From JAAYZM01 sp964510785 (GTDB lineage Bacteria; Actinomycetota; Actinomycetes; Actinomycetales; Cellulomonadaceae): a stretch of DNA of 64,000 bases. A program made the position numbers and the translations under genes. The stretch is from contig CAZECM010000002.1 of the NCBI GenBank assembly GCA_964510785.1, positions 62,001-126,000 on the forward strand, read 5' to 3'. Below are positions 9,262-18,620 of the stretch, piece after piece (within the stretch, counting starts at the first letter, position 1; every line of letters starts with the position of its first letter). The notes beneath the pieces are model-generated. The model made no database searches. It was not told where the DNA came from and saw only the letters and a list, made by a program, of their open reading frames with translations.

Positions 9262-9626
9262 TCCCGGCGCTTGGTGTTCTGCCAGTACTCCAGACGCCAA
9301 CCGGGCCCTTCATGGCTCCAGACGGCGAGGAACTGGAGATCGAGCGCACGAGGCCCCACGTCCGTGACCTTGGTCATCGTCAGGCGACCTGACATGAGAG
9401 CCGCTGATCCGAGCTCGCGCACCGAGACATCCCCGTGCTCGATCGACTCGATCCCGAGATCGCCGACCGACTCGAGGAAGCTCTCCCTGCTCTCGACCCG
9501 TCCCGAACCATGGACGTGCTCGTACCGCGGCGCGAGGAGCCGATCGAGCTCCGCCCGGTTGCCGCTGATCAACGCCACGCAGCGCGCCGTCTCAGCCGCA
9601 TACAGCTCAGAGATGTCCTGCTTCAT
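9258..9626 (-). CDS. NTF2-like (SnoaL/DUF4440-type) small protein
   Basis: A 122-residue protein with the alpha+beta cone pattern of NTF2-like proteins: a helix ELYAAETARCVALISGN, then RLLAPRYEHVHGSGRVES, and closing strands RALDLQFLAVW and WRLEYWQN. DUF4440-like proteins may be small isomerases, hydrolases or binding proteins, so function cannot be assigned. It is the last gene of a seven-gene minus-strand operon and overlaps the upstream MmgE/PrpD stop by four bases. This suggests a role in the same catabolic route. Confidence 0.75.
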   Translation of the reverse strand: MKQDISELYAAETARCVALISGNRAELDRLLAPRYEHVHGSGRVESRESFLESVGDLGIESIEHGDVSVRELGSAALMSGRLTMTKVTDVGPRALDLQFLAVWSHEGPGWRLEYWQNTKRRD

Positions 9627-11005
9627 GCGATCAGCTCCAGAAGGTCGGCGACGGAGGACTGCGGCGAGTCAGACAGCACGAGGTCGACCAGTGCGTCGCG
9701 TCGCTCGTCACCGAGCGCGGGACCCACCATCCGCCCGAACTTCTCGATGACGCGCTCCGGATCGAGGTCTGGCCTGCGCACCGACGGTGCTGGTGAGCGG
9801 ACCTCGAACGTCCGGCCGTCCCGCAGGGTCACCGCAAGCCGCGACGACATCCGCGTAGTCGGCCCGCCCGCATCGATCTCCGCATCGGCCACGACGGAGA
9901 CTCGTCGGCGCAGTCCCGTCACACCGGCACTCACACGATGATCGAGCGCGAACTGGTCCAACCAGACCTCGTCGTCGAGCAGCGCGACCGCCGCGACGTA
10001 CGCGGCGTTCATCTGGGCACCGAGCTCGTCAGGTTCGTCCGTCAGCTCGAAAGCCGCTCTTCGGTGCACCGAGCTGCTCAGGCCCACCTGGACGGCGTCG
10101 ACCTCGCTCGCCTCGAACCCCACCTCATGCCTGAGCTCCTGCAGACCGTCGATGATCGAGTGCAGCCCGATCATGCAGGGGTAGTACTTGACACCGATAC
10201 GACCAAGGCGCCACTCCTGGCCCAGCTCGAGGGTCAGCGCGTCAAGGTCCGCTCTGGCCACGTCCCCGAGGAACGTCGAGGCGAACCCGCCGTACGGGTG
10301 GCCGAACACGTCCTCGATGCCGTCCACGCCCGCGGCGGCCAACGATGCCGCAACGAGTCCGTTTCGTCCCGCAAAGCCGTGATGCAACCGCTTCACGTCG
10401 CCGGAGTACTGCGCGGACATCAACCCGGCGGACTGGGTGGCCGCGATGCCGAGCGCGTGCTCGAGCCGTTCCCCGCTGAGTCCGCGTGCCCGACCCGCGC
10501 TCGCGGCCGCTGCGAGGGGGCCGAACACCCCGCCCGAGTGCCAGCCGCGAGCCACCACGGCGGCGCCGCCCATGGCGAGCCCCACTCGCGCGGCCGCCTC
10601 GTAGCCCGCGAGCGCCGCGTCGAAGAACGACTGCAGCCGGGCGTCCGCGGCGCTGGAGGCCAGCGCGGCAGGAAGGACGACGGACGAGGCGTGGAGCGGA
10701 CTGAACTCGTTGTAGTCGTCGAGCTCAGAACCCTGGATGAAGGCGCCGTTGAGCAGCACGGCCGTCGCCGGGTCCGCGGTGCGCCGATGGAACCAGACAG
10801 CCGCTCCCCCGGACGAGCGCTCGTGCGGTGCGAGAGCGTCGACGCTGCGCTCCGCCCAGCCGTGATGTGCCCCCGCGACGGCGCAACCCAGGCCGTCCAG
10901 CACCAGAAGACGGACGCCGCGCTGTACCCGCTCCGGCACGTCGGAGAAGTGGACCCGTGACAGTCCCTCGGCGAAGGCACGCGTGGCAGTCCAGGACGCA
11001 GACAT
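9623..11005 (-). CDS. MmgE/PrpD family protein (copy 1)
   Basis: A 460-residue protein with full-length MmgE/PrpD fold: the N-terminal helical region, AAVWFHRRTADPATAVLLNGAFIQGSELDD in two adjacent parts, the HPSD-equivalent segment read here as HASSVVLPAALA, and the small C-terminal domain with KYYPCMIGLHSIID. Known members are 2-methylcitrate dehydratase, cis-aconitate decarboxylase and iminodisuccinate epimerase, so dehydration, decarboxylation or epimerisation of a tricarboxylate or dicarboxylate is likely. ATG 11005 overlaps the upstream dehydrogenase stop (TGATG) and is preferred over a longer start. Confidence 0.85.
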   Translation of the reverse strand: MSASWTATRAFAEGLSRVHFSDVPERVQRGVRLLVLDGLGCAVAGAHHGWAERSVDALAPHERSSGGAAVWFHRRTADPATAVLLNGAFIQGSELDDYNEFSPLHASSVVLPAALASSAADARLQSFFDAALAGYEAAARVGLAMGGAAVVARGWHSGGVFGPLAAAASAGRARGLSGERLEHALGIAATQSAGLMSAQYSGDVKRLHHGFAGRNGLVAASLAAAGVDGIEDVFGHPYGGFASTFLGDVARADLDALTLELGQEWRLGRIGVKYYPCMIGLHSIIDGLQELRHEVGFEASEVDAVQVGLSSSVHRRAAFELTDEPDELGAQMNAAYVAAVALLDDEVWLDQFALDHRVSAGVTGLRRRVSVVADAEIDAGGPTTRMSSRLAVTLRDGRTFEVRSPAPSVRRPDLDPERVIEKFGRMVGPALGDERRDALVDLVLSDSPQSSVADLLELIA

Positions 11006-11976
11006 CAGTTCACGACGTCCTGCGGGTCGAGCCCCTGCCACACCCCGCGGAGGTTGCCGTAGATCGAGTCGGCCTTGGCCACCAGGCTGTCTCTCGTGCC
11101 AGCGGCGTGGTGCGGCGTGAGGATGACACGAGGGTGCGAGCGCAGCGGGTCGTCCGCGGCGGGCGGCTCGTGTGCGACGACGTCGAGAGCCGCCCCGGCG
11201 AGGTGGCCGGCATCGAGCGCCGCCAGGAGCGCGCGCTCGTCCACGAGCCCGCCACGACCCGTGTTCACGACGAACCCGCCCTGCGGCATGGCGCGGAGCT
11301 CAGCCTCACCGATCAGATGGTGGGTCTGCTCCGTCAACGGCGTGTGCAGGGTGACGAACCGGGCGGACTCGAGCGCCTCGGGGAGACTGGTCGTGAGCCG
11401 AACGCCCGCGTGCGACGGGGAGACCTGGCCCGCACTCCTGCTCACGACCGTGACGTCGGCGCCGAATGCAAGCAGCAGGTCGACCACGGCACGCCCGATG
11501 CGTCCGTACCCGACCACGGCGACCGGCGTGCCGTACAAGCCGTACGAGACAGCCCGGTAGGCGGTCTTCGGCCACAGCCCTCGCTCGCGCACGTCCGCAA
11601 GAACCTCGACCAGGTGGCGCCCCGCGGCGAGCATGAGCATGAGGGTGTGCTCCGCGACGTACTCCGTCGACCCGACCGGGCAGATCGTCACCCGCACGCC
11701 ACGGCGGGCGAAGCCGTCCAGGTCGAGCGAGTCCACGCCGACGCCTTGCCGGGCGAGAACCCTCAGCCGGGACCCGGCGCCCAGGTCGTCCGGGGCCACC
11801 TTGGCGACGCTGCTCAGGATCGCGAAGTCGGCGTCGGCGAGCTTGGCCCTGATCTCGTCGCGGTCTGTCGCATCAGCGAGCCGCTCGAACTCCCATCCGT
11901 CAGGACGCCTCTCGGCGAAGACGTCGGAAGGGTAACCGGGACCGGCGAGGTAGAGAACGCGAGGGGGCGCGCTCAC
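11005..11976 (-). CDS. D-isomer-specific 2-hydroxyacid dehydrogenase
   Basis: A 323-residue NAD-dependent dehydrogenase of the phosphoglycerate/glyoxylate reductase type. Visible features are the N-terminal catalytic domain (RQGVGVDSLDL), the Rossmann motif VVGYGRIGRA, the catalytic Arg in NTGRGGLVDE, the Glu in AHEPPA and the His in LTPHHAAGT. It should interconvert a 2-hydroxyacid and a 2-oxoacid. It sits between two MmgE/PrpD genes, overlapping both, which argues for an intermediate of their pathway as substrate. Substrate identity is not readable. Confidence 0.88.
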   Translation of the reverse strand: MSAPPRVLYLAGPGYPSDVFAERRPDGWEFERLADATDRDEIRAKLADADFAILSSVAKVAPDDLGAGSRLRVLARQGVGVDSLDLDGFARRGVRVTICPVGSTEYVAEHTLMLMLAAGRHLVEVLADVRERGLWPKTAYRAVSYGLYGTPVAVVGYGRIGRAVVDLLLAFGADVTVVSRSAGQVSPSHAGVRLTTSLPEALESARFVTLHTPLTEQTHHLIGEAELRAMPQGGFVVNTGRGGLVDERALLAALDAGHLAGAALDVVAHEPPAADDPLRSHPRVILTPHHAAGTRDSLVAKADSIYGNLRGVWQGLDPQDVVN

Positions 11977-13334
11977 CGCGGGCTCCCTGGTGTGGCCACG
12001 GACAGCAGGTCACGAATCGAGGGAGCGCTGGCCACCTCGAACCAACGATCCACGAGCCCTCGCGCGCCCTCGTCCCCGAGCTTCGGTCGAGCCAGCCTCG
12101 TCACCTTCGCTGCGATGTCCGTACGAGACAGCGGGTTCTTGTCGTGGCCAGGCGGGTTGACGACATGTTCCACGTACTCGCGCCCGCTCGAGTCGACCAC
12201 TTCGAGCCGTGCCTGGATCAACGTCGGCCAGTCAGACTCGATCGCCGGGTCCACCTGGACGGTGATCTTCTGCATCAGCGCGTTCAGCTCGGCGTCGCCG
12301 ATCTTGGACTCGTCGAAGGACGTCGAGTCCAGCTCACCACGCAGGAGCGTCCATGCGACGACGTACGGGAGGCTGTGGTCCGCAGTCTCACGGGTTCGCG
12401 GTGCCCACTTCTCGGGCTCGCTCCCCGACTCGTGGTGGGCGAACTTGTCCGTGAACAGCCGAACCTCGACCACCTCCGCCGGATCGACCTTCCCGTGCAG
12501 CCCCTTCGCCGCCCAGATCGCGGGCTGCATGTTGTAGGCCACGGGCCAGTACTTGAGCCTCGTGCCCGTGATGCGGAACTCACCGCCGGGCGTCGGCATG
12601 AGTGGGATCTCGACGTCGACGCCGAGCAGCTCAGCAAGTCCGTGACGGCCATGGATGGGAGCAGGAGGGCCCGTGATGCCCTCAGCAGCCATCTGACAGA
12701 AGAAGACGGCGTTCTTCACCTGGACCGCTGTAGCGGCACCCTTCCAGTTCGTCAGCTCGCCGCCCCGGCTCGCCCGTAGCGGTACACCCGACACGGCCAT
12801 CATGCCGAGCGCGTTAGCGATGGCGTCTGCACCGAGCCCGAGCATGTGCCCCACACCAGCCACGGTGCCGAAGCCGATGCCGACGCCCTGGTCCATCGCA
12901 CGCGTCAGGAGGTGTACCGACGTCGAGACCCGGGTGTAGACCTCGTACGCGACGACCACCGCCGAGACGAACCGCTCTCCCGAGACGTCCGCACCGCCAG
13001 CGACCGCGAGCAGCCCTCCGATCATGTCCGACGGGTGACCACCCGGATAGGCGTCGTTGAAGTCGAGGTACCTCACGGCCACGGTGTTGATGAATGCCGC
13101 GGCGTCGGCGGACACGTACCGGTCCTCGCAGAGGAGCCTCCCGCTACGCCCGTCGGGTGGGGAGTCGACCGCGAACGACCGCGCGGCCCTGTCGAGGATC
13201 GAGTCCCAGCCCCCCACCGCGCAGCCGACACTGTCGACGACTCGATCCACAGCGACCTCCGCGACCTCGCGAGGTGCCCAGTCGAGCGAGAATGACGCGG
13301 CGAACGAGCTGACATCCTTGACAAAGGTGTCCAC
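11973..13334 (-). CDS. MmgE/PrpD family protein (copy 2)
   Basis: A 453-residue protein. The start is GTG 13334, preceded by a good AAGGAG ribosome site; longer in-frame starts lack one. The family signature is clear: NTVAVRYLDFNDAYPGGHPSDM, where Asp/His residues line the active site, GVPLRASRGGELTNWKGAA and RLKYWPVAYNMQPAI. It is distinct in sequence from the neighbouring copy, so the two probably do different steps or act on different stereoisomers. It follows the ABC permease by 29 bases and overlaps the hydroxyacid dehydrogenase by four. Confidence 0.88.
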   Translation of the reverse strand: MDTFVKDVSSFAASFSLDWAPREVAEVAVDRVVDSVGCAVGGWDSILDRAARSFAVDSPPDGRSGRLLCEDRYVSADAAAFINTVAVRYLDFNDAYPGGHPSDMIGGLLAVAGGADVSGERFVSAVVVAYEVYTRVSTSVHLLTRAMDQGVGIGFGTVAGVGHMLGLGADAIANALGMMAVSGVPLRASRGGELTNWKGAATAVQVKNAVFFCQMAAEGITGPPAPIHGRHGLAELLGVDVEIPLMPTPGGEFRITGTRLKYWPVAYNMQPAIWAAKGLHGKVDPAEVVEVRLFTDKFAHHESGSEPEKWAPRTRETADHSLPYVVAWTLLRGELDSTSFDESKIGDAELNALMQKITVQVDPAIESDWPTLIQARLEVVDSSGREYVEHVVNPPGHDKNPLSRTDIAAKVTRLARPKLGDEGARGLVDRWFEVASAPSIRDLLSVATPGSPR

Positions 13335-13363
13335 CGATACTCCTTTCAGGGGTGAGACCGGCC

Positions 13364-15109
13364 TCATTCGGCCGCATCGCGTCCGAGGACGCCAGTCTTC
13401 TTGAGAATGAGCACCAGGATCAGCAGCACGACGACCGCCATGACGCCGGAAGCCGCAAGGATCCCGAACTGCCCACCCTGCAGGTAGTCGTAGAGCAGCA
13501 CGCTGTAGATCCGGCTGTTGGCGGAGTAGACCATGATGCTTCCGGACAGCTCGCGCACGCTCAGCAAGGACACGTACAGCGCCCCACCGACGAGCGTCGG
13601 CATCACGAGCGGCACCAGGATCTTCACCAAGCGACGACCCCAGGTCGCACCGCTCATCACTCCCGCCTCTTCGAGCTCCTTGTCCACCTGGACCAGCCCA
13701 GCGGTGGCCGTACGCATGCCGTAGGGCAAGAACCTCGTGAAGTGGAGGAGCAGGAGTACGACAAGCGTGCCGTAGATCGGAATCGGGGTGCTCAGCGCGA
13801 GCGTGAGGAAGGCGAGCCCCATCACCACGCCCGGGATGACCAGCGGGATCGATGCGAGGGCATCGACGATCCACACGCCACGCACCCGGCTGCGCACCGT
13901 CATCCACGCGAGCGCCATCGAGACGATGCTCACGAGGACGGCCGTACCGACCGCGAGAATGAGCGTGTTCGTCACCGCGAGCTGGAAGTCGCTCCGCGAG
14001 ATGGCTCTGACGTAGTTGTCGAGAGTGAACATGTCCATCGTCTGGCCGGACGGCATCGCGAAGGTCGGCAGGAAGGAGAGGTAGACCAGCACGATCACCG
14101 GGAGGATCACCACGCAGAACGAGTAGGTGACGACACCAGCCGTGACGAGCCAGCGGGCGCGACCCAGGTCGAGCCGGGTCGTCATCCCCCGCTTACCGCT
14201 CACCGTGACATAGCGCTCGCCCTTGCGCAGCATGCGCCCGTACGCCACGACACACACCGTCGTGACGACGACGAGGAAGATCGAGTACGCGGCGCCAAGA
14301 CCGAAGTTCGGCGGCACCTCGCGGATGGCGAGGAAGATGCGCGAGGTGAAGACCGGGATGCCGGCAGGGATGCCGATGAGCGCCGGCGTCTCGAAGCTCT
14401 CGATCGCGCGCACGAAGATCAGGATCAGTACCCCGAGGAACGTGGGCGCTCCGAGCGGGACCGTGATCCGCCGCAGCGTCGCGCCGACGCTCGCTCCGCT
14501 CATGCGCGCCGACTCCTCGAGCGAGGAGTCGACCGTACGCAGATACCCGGCGATCAGGACGTACGCGAGCGCGGAGGACTGCGCACCCTCGACGAGGATC
14601 ATGCCCGGCATGCTGTAGACGTTGACGATGTTCCCCTCGAACCCCATCGCGTTGTACACCTGGTTGACGACGCCCGTGTTGGGGCCGAACAGCAAGATGA
14701 AGCAGAGCGTGTAGACCACACCGGGAATCGCCAGGGGAAGCAGCCCGATGACGAGCATCCAGCGACGGAACGGAGCGTTGGTGCGCTCACCGACCCACGC
14801 GAGACTGCCACCGATCGTCACGGCGACGATGCACACACCGATGGCGAACACCGCCGTGTTCAGCACGAGACGTGGCGTCCCTGCGCTGTTGAAGGCAACC
14901 GCGTAGTTGCTGAGAGTCGGTCCCACCTCGGAGTAGCCGAAGCCCTCGAACAAGCTGGTCCTGATGAGATACCACAACGGTGCCAGCAGAAGCAGTGCGA
15001 GCGATGTCCCGAGTATCACCAGGACACCGCCGGTCACCCAGCCGGCCCACCGGCTCCGAACGGGGATCGGAGCCGGTGAGCGACGGGTCTCGGGAGCTAG
15101 AGTGCTCAC
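13364..15109 (-). CDS. Iron(III)/spermidine-type ABC transporter permease, fused double domain
   Basis: A 581-residue membrane protein with about 12 hydrophobic segments and two copies of the BPD_transp_1 (MetI-like) permease fold. The EAA loops are SLEESARMSGASVGATLRRITVP in the first half and ELEEAGVMSGATWGRRLVKILVP in the second. Double-domain permeases of this type belong to the FbpB/ThiP group, which import ferric ion, thiamine, phosphonates or carboxylates. It overlaps the binding-protein gene by four bases and belongs with the ATPase upstream. Organic acid uptake fits the gene context; iron uptake is the alternative. Confidence 0.9.
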   Translation of the reverse strand: MSTLAPETRRSPAPIPVRSRWAGWVTGGVLVILGTSLALLLLAPLWYLIRTSLFEGFGYSEVGPTLSNYAVAFNSAGTPRLVLNTAVFAIGVCIVAVTIGGSLAWVGERTNAPFRRWMLVIGLLPLAIPGVVYTLCFILLFGPNTGVVNQVYNAMGFEGNIVNVYSMPGMILVEGAQSSALAYVLIAGYLRTVDSSLEESARMSGASVGATLRRITVPLGAPTFLGVLILIFVRAIESFETPALIGIPAGIPVFTSRIFLAIREVPPNFGLGAAYSIFLVVVTTVCVVAYGRMLRKGERYVTVSGKRGMTTRLDLGRARWLVTAGVVTYSFCVVILPVIVLVYLSFLPTFAMPSGQTMDMFTLDNYVRAISRSDFQLAVTNTLILAVGTAVLVSIVSMALAWMTVRSRVRGVWIVDALASIPLVIPGVVMGLAFLTLALSTPIPIYGTLVVLLLLHFTRFLPYGMRTATAGLVQVDKELEEAGVMSGATWGRRLVKILVPLVMPTLVGGALYVSLLSVRELSGSIMVYSANSRIYSVLLYDYLQGGQFGILAASGVMAVVVLLILVLILKKTGVLGRDAAE

Positions 15110-16125
15110 TTGCCCAGAATCTCCTCGGTGAAGATGGCTGTCGCTTCTGCCTGCTCGGCCAGGTTGCCCGGGTCGAGCAGGATGGCATCCGGATCCGAGA
15201 GCAGCTCGAGGGATGCCTCGTCACCGATGCGGGCCTGACCAAGCTCGGCGTCAGTAGCGAACCCGTCCTCGGAGTACAGCCACTCGATGAAGATCTTCGT
15301 CGCCTCAGGGTGCGGCGCCTCGTTGAACACCGCGATGTAGTCGACCAGGATCACGGGAGGATCGAAGGGGGTTCCACCGATCGGAAGCCCGCTGTCGATA
15401 CGAGGCTGCAGGTTGTGCACCTGGGTCGTCGTCGACGCCGCCAGCTGCCCCGATGCGACCAGCTCGGCGATCGAACCACGACCCTGGTCGAGGATCTGCG
15501 GCTGCTGAGCCATGATCTGCTGGAAGAACTCGCGAGCGCCGTCCGGGCCACGCGTCACGTACTCCTTGAAGGCCCACTCCACGTCGCCGGTCGCGATCGC
15601 GAACTTGCCCTTCCAGTAGGGATCGAGGAAGTCCTCGTGGTTCGCGGGGATGTGCTCCTCGTCGACCAGCTGCGTGGCGTAAGGAATGACGTGCGAGCTG
15701 TACCGCGTCGCGACGTACAGGTTGTCGGGTCCCACCGAGCTCTCCGGCAAGGCGTCGACGATCGACGTCTCGATGGGCGCGAGGATCCCGGCGTCGCGCA
15801 CCTGAGCCATGTAGGCCGCACCGAGTTCGGTGACGTCGGCCTGTTGACGACCGGCCTCCGTGAGGATTCTCGCCGCGAGGTCGTCGTTGCTGCCCTTGAT
15901 CACCTGGAGATCGATGTCAGGATGCGCGGTCTCGAAGGCCTCCTCGAAGGCATCGAGGCCTTGCTCCGAGCGCCCTGAGTAGTAGACGACCACGCCTTCG
16001 TGGTCGTCAGTGGCACTGCCGCCCTGCCCACATGCTGCCAATGCCGCGGTCATTCCGACGACTCCCAGCACCACGATGTGCTGTCGACCTCTCGCCGCCC
16101 CCCAGCGAGCCGTGATTTCTCGCAT
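15106..16125 (-). CDS. ABC transporter substrate-binding lipoprotein
   Basis: A 339-residue extracellular solute-binding protein of the Fe3+/spermidine/phosphonate cluster (SBP_bac_6/8-like). It has a basic N-terminus, a hydrophobic segment and a lipobox ending ALAAC with Cys32 as the lipidated residue, then GVVVYYSGRSEQGLDAFEEAFE, the typical first beta-strand and helix. The core includes DVTELGAAYMAQVRDAGIL and PYWKGKFAIATGD, similar in layout to FbpA-like proteins. The ferric-binding Tyr-Tyr pair is not obvious, which mildly favours an organic ligand. Confidence 0.85.
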   Translation of the reverse strand: MREITARWGAARGRQHIVVLGVVGMTAALAACGQGGSATDDHEGVVVYYSGRSEQGLDAFEEAFETAHPDIDLQVIKGSNDDLAARILTEAGRQQADVTELGAAYMAQVRDAGILAPIETSIVDALPESSVGPDNLYVATRYSSHVIPYATQLVDEEHIPANHEDFLDPYWKGKFAIATGDVEWAFKEYVTRGPDGAREFFQQIMAQQPQILDQGRGSIAELVASGQLAASTTTQVHNLQPRIDSGLPIGGTPFDPPVILVDYIAVFNEAPHPEATKIFIEWLYSEDGFATDAELGQARIGDEASLELLSDPDAILLDPGNLAEQAEATAIFTEEILGK

Positions 16126-16181
16126 GGTGTTCCCTCCTTGTTTCCGCGCGCGGCGAACCCGCGCGCGCGAATCTTGTGTGG

Positions 16182-17294
16182 TCAGTCCAGAATTCTCAGG
16201 TCGCGTTCTGGAACGGCAACCCAGACCTTGTCGCCGTCGCGGAAGTCGTGCCGGGAACCGACGGTGACGTTCACCTTGACGTCCTCGGCGTAGATCTCGA
16301 GCATGGTGTGGCTCCCGTTGAAGTAGCCGGTACTGACTCGCCCGTCGAAGCCGTTGGACTCGGTCGGCCGACCTTCGTCGCGATCGCGGAGGTGATGGAC
16401 CGTGGCGCTCTCCGGTCGGAACATCAGTCGGCAGTCCGAGCCGTCGCCGTCCCGGCCCGCTGTCGCACTGACCTCCCCGAGGGGTGTCGCGACCTTCACC
16501 GTGGCACCCGCCTTGACCGGTCCCAGAGGCTCCGCCGAGATCAGGTTGAGCTCGCCGACGAACTCTGCGACGAACCGGGTGGCCGGCTCGTGGTAGATCT
16601 CCTCCGGTGTGCCGATCTGCTCCACAAGCCCGTGGCGCATCACCGCGATGAGGTTCGACATCGACAGCGCTTCGGCCTGGTCGTGCGTCACGTAGACGAC
16701 TGAGAGGCCGAGCTCACGCTGAAGGTCACGGATCTCCGTGCGCATGTCATCACGAAGCCGGGCATCGAGGTTCGACAGCGGTTCGTCGAGGAGCAGCGCT
16801 CGTGGCTCCATGACCAGGCTGCGCGCCAGGGCGAGGCGCTGCTTCTGCCCACCCGACAGATCGGTGGCCGGCCGCTTCTCCAGTCCCCCGAGCTGGACGC
16901 GCTCCAGCGCCCGGGTGACTCGCGACTGGATCTCACGCCTGCCAGGGCGGAGGCGTCGCGGCATGGACCTCAGGGGAAACGCGGCGTTCTCGAAGCACGT
17001 CATGTGAGGCCAGATGGCGTAGCTCTGGAAGACCATCGCCAGTCCACGGCTCTCCGGAGCCGCGTGGATCTTCTGCTCCGAGGAGAACACCGTTCGACCG
17101 TCGATGACGATCTCGCCCGCAGTGGGGCGCTCGAGCCCTGCGATGCAACGGAGCGTCGTGCTCTTGCCGCAGCCGCTCGGGCCAAGGAGCGTGAAGAACT
17201 GGTGGTCAGGTACGGAGAGGTCAACGCCCTTGAGCGCCTCGACGACGCCACTCTTCCCGATGAAGGTACGCCGCAGTCCTCTGACTTCGATCAC
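16182..17294 (-). CDS. ABC transporter ATP-binding protein (PotA/FbpC type)
   Basis: A 370-residue ATPase. Walker A is GPSGCGKST (about 38-46), the Q-loop lies in VFQSYAIWP, the signature is LSGGQKQR, Walker B is ALLLDEP and the switch is YVTHDQAEA. The C-terminal 120 residues form a TOBE-like regulatory domain, common in PotA/FbpC/MalK proteins. It energises the adjacent permease and binding protein. It is the first gene of the seven-gene operon running down to 9258, with a promoter presumably in 17295-17414. Confidence 0.9.
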   Translation of the reverse strand: MIEVRGLRRTFIGKSGVVEALKGVDLSVPDHQFFTLLGPSGCGKSTTLRCIAGLERPTAGEIVIDGRTVFSSEQKIHAAPESRGLAMVFQSYAIWPHMTCFENAAFPLRSMPRRLRPGRREIQSRVTRALERVQLGGLEKRPATDLSGGQKQRLALARSLVMEPRALLLDEPLSNLDARLRDDMRTEIRDLQRELGLSVVYVTHDQAEALSMSNLIAVMRHGLVEQIGTPEEIYHEPATRFVAEFVGELNLISAEPLGPVKAGATVKVATPLGEVSATAGRDGDGSDCRLMFRPESATVHHLRDRDEGRPTESNGFDGRVSTGYFNGSHTMLEIYAEDVKVNVTVGSRHDFRDGDKVWVAVPERDLRILD

Positions 17295-17414
17295 TTTCGC
17301 TCCTTTGCGAATGTCGACTCACCCTCGGATCGGTGTGTGAGCCACGACACTATCTCAAAGTTGTCCGATTGCCAACAGTCTGATCGTCCTACATTCCTAC
17401 GATTGAACTCTCTG
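17295..17414 (-). promoter_or_regulatory. Intergenic promoter region of the transport/MmgE operon
   Basis: 120 bases between the upstream CoA-transferase gene and the ABC ATPase, visibly less GC-rich than the genes. It contains TTGTCCGATTGCCAA, an imperfect TTGnC/GnCAA dyad near 17361-17375, resembling the TTGTC motifs upstream of the GntR gene. It may bind the same regulator, but the match is weak. Confidence 0.3.
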
Positions 17415-18620
17415 TTACCAGAGGACCTGAGCGGCCTCGAGGGCCGCGATCTCGGCCGGGCTCAGTCCGAGGATGTCCGTGCACACCTCGTGGGTGTGCT
17501 CGCCGAGAAGTGGGGCGGCCCGTCGGATGGTCCCGTCCGAACGCGAGAGCCGGAACGGAACCTCGCCGTAGACCGAGCGCCCCATCTCGGAGTGCAGCGG
17601 GCGCGCCCAGTGCCCACGATGAAGGAGCTGGGGGTGCCCGTCGACCAGCTCACCGGCGTCGCGGACCACGCCGGCCGCGATCCCCCGACGTGTGAGCTCG
17701 TCGGCGAGCACCTCGACCGGCCGGTCGAGGACCGCTGACGCGATCGCCTCCTCGATCTCGACACGATGTGCGCGCCGGTCCTCGCGGCTCTGCCACGAGT
17801 GCGGGACCTCCAGGCCGAGCAGCTCCCGGAGCCTGGCCCACTGCTCGTCCGAGGCGACCGAGAGCGCGATCCAGCGGCCGTCGCGACAGGGGAACACACC
17901 GTGCGGGGCGAGATGGCGGTGGTGGTTGTCAGCCGGTGCCGGTTCGCGCCCGTTCGCGGACTGCTCGACGAAGCCGACCCCGAGGAGTGCGGCCATCGGT
18001 TCGGTCTGTGCGAGATCGATGAACTGACCCCGTCCCGTTCTCCTCCGATGGCGAAGAGCCGCGAGGACCGCCACGAGCGCGTGCGCCGGGTTCGGGATGT
18101 GGTCCGGAAAGTTGGTCCCCGTACCCACGGGCGGCCGCCCCTCGATCCGACACAGGTGGTGGAAGGCGGAGACGGCACCGATGGTCATGCCGTAGCCAGG
18201 TTGGTCCTTGGCCGGCCCGGTGGTGCCGTGCATCGACATGTTGAGATAGATCAGGCCCGGGTGCTCCTCCTTCAGCTCGTCCCAACCGAGGCCGAGACGG
18301 TCCATCACGCCCGGGGTGAAGTTGTTCGCGACCACGTCGCACTCGCCGACGAGGCGTCGTGCGAGCCGCTTGCCCTCCTCGGACTTGAGGTTGAGGAGCA
18401 CGCTGCGCTTGTCGGGATTGCGGTCCGCGAAGTAGCCGCTCCGGTTGACGCCACGGATACCGTCGCGAAACGGTGGGCTGTGACGCAGGCCGTCGATCTT
18501 CGCGTTGCTCTCGACCTTGATGACGTCCGCCCCGTAGATCGCGAGGACACGCGTAGCGAGCGGGCCAGCTCCGACCCAGGAGAAGTCGGCCACCCGAAGC
18601 CCCTCGAGCGGGCGGCTCAC
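17415..18620 (-). CDS. CaiB/BaiF family (type III) CoA-transferase, catalytic-type subunit
   Basis: A 401-residue class III CoA-transferase. Family features are LRVADFSWVGAGPLATRVL, ADVIKVES, PDKRSVLLNLKSEEG and the catalytic-loop segment GQFIDLAQTE, with Asp202 at the position that forms the acyl-aspartyl anhydride. Such enzymes move CoA between carboxylates, for example succinyl-CoA to the substrate. The start overlaps the stop of the second CoA-transferase by four bases, suggesting a hetero-oligomer. This copy has the Asp and is probably the catalytic subunit. Confidence 0.88.
   Translation of the reverse strand: MSRPLEGLRVADFSWVGAGPLATRVLAIYGADVIKVESNAKIDGLRHSPPFRDGIRGVNRSGYFADRNPDKRSVLLNLKSEEGKRLARRLVGECDVVANNFTPGVMDRLGLGWDELKEEHPGLIYLNMSMHGTTGPAKDQPGYGMTIGAVSAFHHLCRIEGRPPVGTGTNFPDHIPNPAHALVAVLAALRHRRRTGRGQFIDLAQTEPMAALLGVGFVEQSANGREPAPADNHHRHLAPHGVFPCRDGRWIALSVASDEQWARLRELLGLEVPHSWQSREDRRAHRVEIEEAIASAVLDRPVEVLADELTRRGIAAGVVRDAGELVDGHPQLLHRGHWARPLHSEMGRSVYGEVPFRLSRSDGTIRRAAPLLGEHTHEVCTDILGLSPAEIAALEAAQVLW

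Noticed and set aside
13364..17294. Firm assignment of the ABC importer as a ferric iron system
   Set aside because: The family also imports thiamine, phosphonates and carboxylates, the Tyr pair of ferric-binding proteins is not evident, and the operon is full of carboxylate enzymes.
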